Assembly (NCBI GenBank): GCA_949825045.1
Contig: OX463812.1
Location: 4,262,661 to 4,326,660, forward strand
DNA: 64,000 bases
Direction: 5' to 3'
Source: Argyresthia goedartella
Lineage: Eukaryota > Arthropoda > Insecta > Lepidoptera > Argyresthiidae
This document shows positions 55,951-64,000 of this stretch, piece after piece; within the stretch, counting starts at the first letter, position 1, and each line of letters starts with the position of its first letter. The notes beneath the pieces were generated by a model. The model saw nothing but the letters and a program-made list of their open reading frames with translations, made no database searches and was not told where the DNA came from. The translations under genes and the position numbers were made by a program.

Positions 55951-57417
55951 AATTAAAGATAAAGATAAAGATAAAGATAAAGATAAAGATAAAGATAAAG
56001 ATAAAGATAAAGATAAAGATAAAGATAAAGATAAAGATAAAGATAAAGATAAAGATAAATATAAAGATAAAGATAAAGATAAAGATAAAGATAAAGATAA
56101 AGATAAAGATAAAGATAAAGATAAAGATAAAGATAAAGATAAAGATAAATATAAATATAAAGATAAAGATAAAGATAAAGATAAAGATAAAGATAAAGAT
56201 AAAGATAAAGATAAAGATAAAGATAAAGATAAAGATAAAGATAAAGATAAAGATAAAGATAAAGATAAAGATAAAGATAAAGATAAAGATAAAGACAAAG
56301 ACAAAGACAAAGACAAAGACAAAGACAAAGACAAAGACAAAGACAAAGACAAAGACAAAGACAAAGACAAAGACAAAGACAAAGACAAAGACAAAGACAA
56401 AGACAAAGACAAAGACAAAGACAAAGACAAAGACAAAGACAAAGACAAAGACAAAGACAAAGACAAAGACAAAGACAAAGACAAAGACAAAGACAAAGAC
56501 AAAGACAAAGACAAAGACAAAGACAAAGACAAAGACAAAGACAAATATAAAGATAAAGATAAAGATAAAGATAAAGATAAAGATAAAGATAAAGATAAAG
56601 ATAAAGATAAAGATAAAGATAAAGATAAAGATAAAGATAAAGATAAAGATAAAGATAAAGACAAAGACAAAGACAAAGACAAAGACAAAGACAAAGACAA
56701 AGACAAAGACAAAGACAAAGACAAAGACAAAGACAAAGACAAAGACAAAGACAAAGACAAAGACAAAGACAAAGACAAAGACAAAGACAAAGACAAAGAC
56801 AAAGACAAAGACAAAGACAAAGACAAAGACAAAGACAAAGACAAAGACAAAGACAAAGACAAAGACAAAGATAAAGTAAAGACAAAGACAAAGACAAAGA
56901 CAAAGACAAAGACAAAGACAAAGACAAAGACAAAGACAAAGACAAAGACAAAGACAAAGACAAAGACAAAGATAAAGATAAAGATAAAGATAAAGATAAA
57001 GATAAAGATAAAGATAAAGATAAAGATAAAGATAAAGATAAAGATAAAGATAAAGATAAAGATAAAGATAAAGATAAAGATAAAGATAAAGATAAAGATA
57101 AAGATAAAGATAAAGATAAAGATAAAGATAAAGATAAAGATAAAGATAAAGATAAAGATAAAGATAAAGATAAAGATAAAGATAAAGATAAAGATAAAGA
57201 TAAAGATAAAGATAAAGATAAAGATAAAGATAAAGATAAAGATGAAGATGAAGATGAAGATGAAGATGAAGATGAAGATGAAGATGAAGATAAAGATAAA
57301 GATAAAGATAAAGATAAAGATAAAGATAAAGATAAAGATAAAGATAAAGATAAAGATAAAGATAAAGATAAAGATAAAGATAAAGATAAAGATAAAGATA
57401 AAGATAAAGATAAAGAT
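55951..57417. repeat. Hexanucleotide array AAAGAT/AAAGAC/GAAGAT, about 1.47 kb
   Basis: There are about 244 near-perfect 6-base units. The blocks are AAAGAT (to about 56294, with rare AAATAT variants), AAAGAC (56295-56543), AAAGAT (to 56659), AAAGAC (56660-56969, one broken unit near 56870-56880) and AAAGAT (to 57243). Eight GAAGAT units (57244-57290) and a final AAAGAT block follow. The array abuts GCAAATAAAAATC on the minus strand, so it appears to be the expanded 3' tail of a non-LTR element. The long open frames on both strands are repeat artefacts. Confidence 0.97.
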
Positions 57418-57728
57418 TTTTATTTGCTAAGATAAGGGTACAAGTAGATGGTAGGATATTATTTAAGAACACCTTATCAGCTATTAATTTTAGCATGCAA
57501 ATTTTTATATATTTTACAAAAAAGGAAATGCTTAATAATTAAACATCGATTAACAATAAATGATTGATTATTATTTATGATTGAGAAATGCATCTATAGA
57601 GTAAAAACATTTGAGTAATAACCATTTAAACAGTTCGGACTTAAACATATTTATGGGTAACTGTTTTATGTGCATCTTGTTAAAAAAAATTACACACATC
57701 GCAGAACAATTTTTGAGATACAGCGATG
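57418..57728 (-). mobile_element. 5'-truncated CR1-like 3' end carrying the hexanucleotide tail
   Basis: The minus strand encodes an RT C-tail (KQLPINMFKSELFKWLLLK then FYSIDAFLN) at about 57690-57590, followed by a 3' UTR with CTTGTACCCTTATCTTAGC and AATAAA. The last part resembles the 3' end of the element at 7257-7330 (CTTGTACGCATATTATAAGC AAATAAA). The tail hexamer follows directly. Confidence 0.65.
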
Positions 57729-59625
57729 TTCTTTTTTTTTTTTTTTTTATTTTATTCTTTGTATCTTAAGTAACATATATAATATCTTAAATAGTACTCA
57801 TAAACCACTGAGGTTTGTCTGAGCACAGAACATTCATAGTTGTCAGTTTACATAGATAAATTACACTACTACTACACATAACTAACCTAACACTGCAAAT
57901 TTATTATTCTAGGTAGGTAGACGTTCGCTTTATTTGATTTGGGCTCAACTAATAAATGCTCATTATAAGAGAAGCGCAGGTGCAGCAACATAAAGCACAA
58001 TTAGGTAGCAGGTGGTAAGTATTTCGCATTGTATAGCATCTCTGGCCACTTCTTCATGCGGGTAAGGCCGCGAGTGAGCATGTACGTAAGTACGGGAAAG
58101 TAATAGAATTTGTGTCTCGCGCAATATACGGTGGCTGGCTGGCTTGACGGCTGCATTCGTCTCGCTCCCACCTCGGCCTACTAGCAACTTGTTATGTGGG
58201 TCCTTCCAATGTGATTATGTGATGGTGCTGATGTTTGAAACGTGTAAAAAATTGGGTTCATTTATTTATTTTGACTATGTGTGTGTGGGTTAGTTTTGTT
58301 GTAGATATTTTTGATTTTATGTTTGAGGTTTGTGACTGTTATCTTTTCTTTTAAGCAGGGGGGTAGTTCGTTTATAATCCGCGGTAAGATTACTTTATCT
58401 GTTCTTTGTCCATATGTGTTATTGAATCTGGTGGTTTCCAGTTCTTTGTTAACAACTTTTCTGGTGCAAGTTTTATGTTGAACGGGTTTCGGGAGGTCTT
58501 TTCGATGGTATTATATTTGGTAATATCTTCTTGAAACCTGATTACGTGGATTTTGGATTTGTCGTTTTTACGCACCATAATTTTGCCTTCATTGCTGCAC
58601 CACACGAACTTATAATGAGCTTTAAGCGAGTTCCTGGCTTCATAAATTAGTTTTTTATTCCACGGTGTGAGAGCGTGACGAATGTAGACCCTGCCGGCAG
58701 ATACATCGCTGCTGAAGTTGGAGTCCGGCATCACGTCGGAGACGACCAGCTCGGCGGTACGGCCGGCCTTCACCCAGGTGCTGGTCTTGCAACTCCTCTT
58801 CAGCTCGACTTGCAGCATACCCTCGGCATTTTCACCCTTGCCCTTCAGTCTTCTCGCGGATAGAATATCACTGGCTTCAACATTAATCTTTGCCGCAATC
58901 TTGCGTAGAATCTCCAATGTATTTTCATTTTCTTGGTAAGGAACTCCAGCTATCTCTATATAATTTTCGATTTTCTTTTGTTCCTGTTCGTTGAATTTTT
59001 GTTCCAGACCGTAGATTTTGGTTTCTAGGTGTTTGTTTGTGTTCGTAAGGTTTTCATTTTTCTTTTCGAGCATCTTCACCTTATTTTTCATTTGTTCCAT
59101 GTCCTCGTCAAATTCGTCCACTTTACCGCTGCAGAATTCCACGGCCCGCTGAAGGTCTCCTAGTTCCTTCTTAATTGTTTTTTCAATCTCTTTGGAAATA
59201 TCTTGGAGCATCTTCTTGATGTCGACGGAAACTGCTGGTCTGATGTGACTGTTATCCATCAGGTTTTCTTCCACAGCGTCCTCCTCCTGGTCATCGTCAG
59301 GCACGATGAATGACTTCCTGTGCGGCGTATTGCGGTAGCACTCGTCACACGACCACTCGAAAGTGTCCACGGCGCGGAGGGCTGCGATTTGCTTGGTGGT
59401 CAGACCAGAACATTCGTTGCTAGCGTGCACATATAAGCCACACTTACTGCACTCCAGTCCTGGTAACCTTTTGGTGATAGACTTTTTGCAAACATCACAC
59501 TTTGGTAGCTTCGATGGTGCCATTGAGGGTAGTTGTAAGTAATTCGCGTGATTTGAGTACTCGACCTCTCTGTATGACTGACGAACGACGAATGAATGAA
59601 TCTTGGGATGTGGTTATATACCAAC
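57729..59625 (-). mobile_element. Non-LTR element with ORF1 and RT tail but no RT core, poly(A) tail
   Basis: The minus strand runs from a TATATAAC/TCAGT-containing 5' region (59625-59524) through intact ORF1 (59523-58390) to a short RT C-tail in another frame (VILPRIINELPPCLKEKI, near 58400-58340). AT-rich 3' sequence with further RTs' remnants and a run of about 20 A (T on plus, 57731-57748) follow. Endonuclease and RT core are missing, pointing to a large internal deletion. Confidence 0.6.
58390..59523 (-). CDS. Non-LTR ORF1 protein: PHD finger, coiled coil, L1-like RRM, 377 aa
   Basis: Residues 7-62 form a PHD-type Cys/His finger (CDVCKKS, LECSKCGLYVHASNECSG, WSCDECY). Residues about 95-190 are a long coiled coil (MKNKVKMLEKKNENLTNTNK). 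Residues about 190-320 (NYIEIAGVPYQENENTLEIL, then ILSARRLKGKG and LKAHYKFVWC) resemble the transposase-22/L1 ORF1 RNA-binding fold. The frame is uninterrupted from ATG 59523. The end (THMDKEQIK) overlaps RT-tail sequence in another frame, so the natural C-terminus may be altered. It would bind element RNA if expressed. Confidence 0.8.
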   Translation of the reverse strand: MAPSKLPKCDVCKKSITKRLPGLECSKCGLYVHASNECSGLTTKQIAALRAVDTFEWSCDECYRNTPHRKSFIVPDDDQEEDAVEENLMDNSHIRPAVSVDIKKMLQDISKEIEKTIKKELGDLQRAVEFCSGKVDEFDEDMEQMKNKVKMLEKKNENLTNTNKHLETKIYGLEQKFNEQEQKKIENYIEIAGVPYQENENTLEILRKIAAKINVEASDILSARRLKGKGENAEGMLQVELKRSCKTSTWVKAGRTAELVVSDVMPDSNFSSDVSAGRVYIRHALTPWNKKLIYEARNSLKAHYKFVWCSNEGKIMVRKNDKSKIHVIRFQEDITKYNTIEKTSRNPFNIKLAPEKLLTKNWKPPDSITHMDKEQIK

Positions 59626-60092
59626 CTAGTCGAATTTATTGTGTTTCTTAAATACTTATCTTGAGCCGTTATAAGCAATTGTGAGTTGGTTTTAACAAAT
59701 TTTCCAATTTCGTGGATGTACACACATGGTAAGGGTAATATATTTAACTTAATGAACATTGGTTCACAGGATTCATATGGGGCCATACCGCAAATGGCAC
59801 GCACACATTTTTTTTGTGCAATAAAAACATCATTTATCTCAATGCCGTTTCCCCAAATTACAAGACCGTATCGTAGTACAGACCCCACATAACCATGATA
59901 AGCAATTAGAGCAGTCTTTTTATTCATCGTTTTCCGAAGTCTACCTAATACATATAAAAATCTATTAATTTTCTTGCAAACTTTGTCAGTGTGAGTTTTC
60001 CAATTCAAATATCGATCTATATTAATACCTAAAAATGTCATACTATTAGCCTCCTGAAGAATTTGTCCATTATAATTTACATATAACGTCAT
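59590..60092 (-). pseudogene. Non-LTR RT C-terminal fragment
   Basis: The minus strand encodes ANSMTFLGINIDRYLNWKTH, KTALIAYHGYVGSVLRYGLV, IWGNGIEIN and FIAQKKCVRAICG, closely like the ORF2 end of the CR1-like element at 7500-8100. It is cut at both ends. Confidence 0.75.
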
Positions 60093-60329
60093 GTCTCTCT
60101 TGAATTTTTAAATTCAAGATTAGTTCATTATCAGTTTTGGTTAAGATTATTGTCATTAGATGAATTCTGTCTATAAGTACCGTTATATTCGTTTATAATC
60201 GTTTATAATGTCGTGCAATACGTGTGGACTTGATTATCAGACAGACATATTTCGTAGCCTTGTTTTCGTGTATATTGACGACATTCATTATACGACATTC
60301 ATGTATATTCACGAGCTGTCCTGTGTCCG

Positions 60330-63300
60330 AATGGAAAACTACAAGCTGGCGGCGAGCTACGCGCGCACGACCCGTGAGGGAGGCGGCGCCTGCATCTACG
60401 TGCGGCCAGACCTCCTCACCATCGAGCGCAGGGAGTTCGCCGCGCTGTCCGTGGAGATGCACTTCGAGGTGTGTGCGGTCGAGTGTGTCGGTCTAGACCT
60501 GATCGTTGTCTGTATTCATAGACCCCCACAAGGTGAAAACAGAGGTGACATTGATATCTTTTTTCCTAAAATTAACTCTTTACTTGATTTAAATGCATCC
60601 AATAATTATAAACTCATTTTAGTTGGTGATATCAACATTGACATTTTAAGTAAAACGTTACCGTCTAAGAGATTAATTTCTTCTTTAAAACAACATGGTT
60701 TTGTAACGTTAGTTAATTTTCCTAATAGAGTGACATCATCTAGTAGCACTTGCCTCGACCATGCTTACACTAACATTCCGATTAATGATATTCTAAAAGT
60801 GAACCCTGTCGAAATGTATTTGTCGGATAATTCTGGGTTTATTGTTGTAGCTCAAATAAAAGGTCAACATTTGAACCATAATGAGGTAACCTGTAAACGA
60901 TTGTTTTCGCAACTCCAAATTGATAATTTCTACGAGGCCTTATCTATGTATAACTGGGATAACATACTTCATAAGTGGCACTGTCCTAGTGACCAATTAA
61001 ACGCAATTATTAATGTAACTAAGCATCTTTATCAAGTATACTTCCCTATTAGAAAATATCCTGTAAAAAAAAATCTTTCTCCTGGGCCAATCATAGGGTT
61101 AAAAAACTGTGATGCGAAATTCGCAAAATTAAATTTTCATTAGCGAACCATAGTGATAAACATGACAATTGCCTACCAATCAGTGACTTGTTGCGGCTCG
61201 AAATGCAATATTCAATGGAATTACGTAACTCACGTCGTGACTTCATTAACAAACAAATCGACAACCCAAAGTTGGATATGCGCCGCACCGTGTGGCGAGT
61301 AATTGAGGCTGAAACTGGCCGAAGCGAGGCGCGGCGCGGGGGAGCCCTCAACCTGCTGGTGAACAAGTCTGCCGGGAACAGCCAGGTGCAGCGCGCGGGT
61401 GCAGCCGCCGCCGCCCTCAATCGCTACTACGTAAAGGCCAACAATGACCCCCGTGCACGACCCGACCTCTCAATAGCTATGAACTACCTCAACTCATACC
61501 TTGAGGGCACGGCAGAGCTAAAGTTGCAATTTATACCAATAACACTTTCCGAGCTGGTATCCGTGATAAAAAGTATAAAACGTAAAAACTCGACTGATAT
61601 AAATAACATGCCAACTCATGTATTTGATTATACACCCCCAGTTGTAATTTCGTTATTATGTATTCTTCCTAATAAAAGCGTTGAAAGTGGCGTTTACACG
61701 CAGTCTCTTAAACAAATAAAAATTCAACCAGTGTACAAAGGCAAGGGCGAGATGGACGTAGAAAAAAGCTACAGACCGATTGCACAAAATATTCTCTTAA
61801 GCGTTTGAACGTATCATTAGCAACAGATTGGACGAGCACTTTAGACATAATAACTTACTGAACAAACAACAATATGCCTATCAATCAAACCGGTCGACAG
61901 TGGACGCCGCTCGTTACGTGGTAGCGCGAGTGATGGGCCGGCTCGAGGACGGGCGACAGGTCGCGGCCATGTTCTGCGACCTGTCGCGCGCCTTCGATCT
62001 TGTCAACCATGCGCTCATACTGGAGAAATTGAACAGGTACGGTGTAAAGGATAACTTTCACAAAATCATATCCAGTTTCTTGTCGCACCGCCAGCAGTGC
62101 ACTTTCGTTCTTGGTGCTAAGTCTGAACTTCAGCAAGTTGGAAACTATGCTGTGCCTCAAGGCTCAATTACGGGCAACATTTTGTTCCTCATCATAATGA
62201 ACGACATCTCTGTTGCTTCTGATGAAGCTGAATACGTCCTATTCGCCGATGAAACTTGCGTAATTGTAGCTGCTGACGATTTTGAGATGCTAAAATTAAA
62301 GTTAAGTCGCGTAACGAGTAAGTTGGCTCATTGGTTTTCTGTCAACGGAATGCTACTGAACCTCGAAAAAACCAAGGTTATGCACTTTTAGTTAAGGAAA
62401 ACTAGGGGTCATGAGCTGAACGTGAGTTGTGATGGAGTTACGGTACCGCAGGTTAACCAGGTCCGCTACCTGGGATTCACCATCGACGCCGGCCTCACGT
62501 AGGCACCGCACATCGATACCACGTGCAATAGACTATCCTCAGCTTGCTTCGCTCTGTCTAAGCTGGCCCCAACATTAACCATTGACAATATTATGAAAGC
62601 ATACTATGGATACTTTCACTCCATACTAGTTTACGGGGTGGACCTATGGGGAGACGCCTCAGACTGCGATAGGGCTCTAAGGATGCAGAAACGGGCAGTA
62701 AGAATCATAACGGGCGTGCCTTGGGACTTTTCTGCAAAAGTGCTCTTTATCAAGTATAAAATTCTAACTCTTCCCTCGCTATACATATTAGAAATAGCTA
62801 AGTACGCGAGACGGAACTTGTCACAATTTGCAAAGAAAAGTGACACGCATACTATCAACACCCGACGTCGTGATCACCTGTATGTACCATCCAGGAGACT
62901 CACCATAGCCAACAAGTGTTTATTGACTCTTGTGCCCAAGATTTATAACTGTCTTCCTGATCACATCAAAAGCGCGACTAGTGAGAGCATATTCATTTCT
63001 AAGTTGAAACAGATACTGGTTGGTATGGCATGCTATACAACTGACGAATTCTTTCAGAATTTGAAAGTAATTCCCTGTCCGTTAAGCTAGATTTTCATAC
63101 AAATTGTGTATTGATTTATCATAGTATCATGACATAATAATATTAAATTAATTTACTTGACATTGATATAATACCTATTTGAATGTTATACTATTGTATA
63201 ATAAGGTGTAGTATAATTGTAAAAGAATAATATCTTTTACTAACTTGACATTTTTTTGTAAAACTCATATGTACCATTTCCTGTCTGACATATAAATTAT

Positions 63301-63352
63301 TATTATTTATGAATAAATGAGTATTTCAGTATTTCAGTATTTCAGTATTGGT
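60330..63352 (+). pseudogene. 5'-truncated non-LTR element: endonuclease and RT, octamer tail
   Basis: It begins inside the endonuclease (ENYKLAASYARTTREGGGAC), with LDLIVVCIHRPPQG and LILVGDINIDIL. RT follows at 61188-62391 (FCDLSRAFDLVNHALILEKL, AVPQGSITGNILFLIIMND) and a C-terminal part at 62593-63090 (YYGYFHSILVYGVDLWGD). The active-site box reads LFADETCVIV, with Glu for the second Asp. There is one frameshift near 61143-61188, another near 61808, and in-frame stops near 62391 and 62502. It ends in three to four AGTATTTC units (63328-63352), an octamer tail as in CR1 elements. Confidence 0.82.
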
Positions 63353-63423
63353 GAATCATGTGTGGTGTTTACTTTCTTTGTTAGCATTTGTTCACTTATG
63401 TGCTATATATTAGTACTTTATTT

Positions 63424-63488
63424 AGCTCATTTTTCACTATGGGATATAAATCTAGTGTTACATTATACACCATAGTGAAAAGTGAGCT
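63424..63488. repeat. 19-bp inverted repeat with 27-base loop
   Basis: 63424-63442 and 63470-63488 are complementary with one mismatch (AGCTCATTTTTCACTATGG form). A small MITE or hairpin. Confidence 0.6.
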
Positions 63489-63509
63489 TTATTATGTTAT
63501 TTATTTTCA

Positions 63510-63940
63510 GAAGACAGATTTCGTAGTCTAGTAATTTCCGATAAGGACCTGTCATCTTGTGGTCTGTTTGATATTTTTTGGCGTCCAAATCTGACAAGAC
63601 TATGCCTTCCAAACTTCTGAGTCGGCTTTACTTCATTTGTCCTTTTGCAATTTTTTTTTTACCAAGGTCAATCACAGCTCTTTCGAGGGTTGTACCCTGT
63701 AGTTTATGAACTGTCACCGCCCAGCTTAATATAAGAGGCAACATACGACGCTCCACATCTCCGTATCCCCTTGTTGTCTGAAACTTGTTGGTGGTTTGGG
63801 TGTGCAACTGTTTAGCCTCATCTTTTAGCCTCATCTTTTAGCCTCAGACCAATAGTTTCATCATCATCTTGTATAAAGACGACATTCGCATCCCGATAGG
63901 GGAGGAAGAAATATGGTTTGAACTTGAAGTCGGTTTTTTT
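63510..63940 (-). pseudogene. PIF1/Helitron-type helicase C-terminal remnant
   Basis: The minus strand encodes NVVFIQDDDETIG, RRMLPLILSWAVTVHKLQGT then TLERAVIDLGKK and a broken last helicase motif (KGQMK stop SRLRSLEGIVL, where relatives have YVALSRVRSLEG). A 14-base duplication near 63822-63837 adds a stop. The VHK-QG-TL block is the superfamily-1 helicase motif of PIF1 and Helitron proteins. Helitron origin is an inference. Confidence 0.6.
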
Positions 63941-64000
63941 AAGTTTTTAACTTGGTGTTTATTTAGTTTCGAACATTACTCCATAACATATCAATTGTAA

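Noticed and set aside
55926..57496. Open frames of 300-520 residues on both strands (Lys-Ile, Lys-Thr, Leu-Tyr and Ser-Leu repeats)
   Set aside because: They are produced by the stop-free hexanucleotide array, occur in several frames on both strands and have no complexity.

Overview
The window looks like nuclear DNA of an insect, most likely a moth or butterfly. Host genes are split by introns with GT/AG borders, base composition is AT-rich, and most of the sequence is layered transposable elements. These include long-LTR Ty3/Gypsy, BEL/Pao, CR1/Jockey-like and RTE-like non-LTR elements, tRNA-derived SINEs, a Helitron helicase remnant, and dispersed repeats carrying GACGGACGG-type tracts of the kind common in Lepidoptera. 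There is no sign of a bacterial or organellar genome. The species assignment is inference.

Two host genes can be reconstructed, both of the NRF-6-like (nose resistant to fluoxetine) membrane acyltransferase family. Gene B is on the minus strand, spans 52974 to 26372, and has 13 coding exons that splice in phase to 701 codons plus stop, with a signal peptide, an NRF domain and an acyltransferase-3 membrane domain. Gene A is on the plus strand and only its last six exons are seen (21008-25533). The genes converge tail to tail, with poly(A) signals about 430 bp apart. Gene A exons upstream of 21008 are not visible and may lie beyond the transposon nest at the left edge.

Left block (1-18120) is a nest. 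A minus-strand non-LTR element (16636-18120, continuing past the left edge) was hit by a Ty3/Gypsy element with 2.2-kb LTRs (897-16635). A second copy of its pol end (1-896) abuts the 5' LTR, giving a tandem that shares one LTR. The Gypsy pol gene is itself split by an almost intact CR1-like element (7257-12925) plus a second, truncated non-LTR 3' end (6740-7250).

Middle block (18121-53500) holds the two host genes. Introns carry a transposase remnant, SINEs and several dead non-LTR pieces. Intron 9 of gene B carries a complete-length but decayed BEL/Pao element (32554-40462) with 126/127-bp LTRs and a TAATC target duplication. Intron 2 carries a diverged third copy of the Gypsy LTR, a decayed non-LTR element and a BEL tail.

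Right block (53500-64000) is intergenic repeats. A 1.47-kb hexanucleotide array (55951-57417) appears to be the expanded 3' tail of a minus-strand non-LTR element. It is followed by an ORF1-bearing element, a plus-strand non-LTR element (about 60330-63352) and a PIF1/Helitron-type helicase remnant.

I found no evidence for a new multi-gene system. The observations most worth following are the expanded retrotransposon tail, the shared-LTR Gypsy tandem with a -1 frameshift signal, and the transposon-loaded NRF-6-like gene pair.
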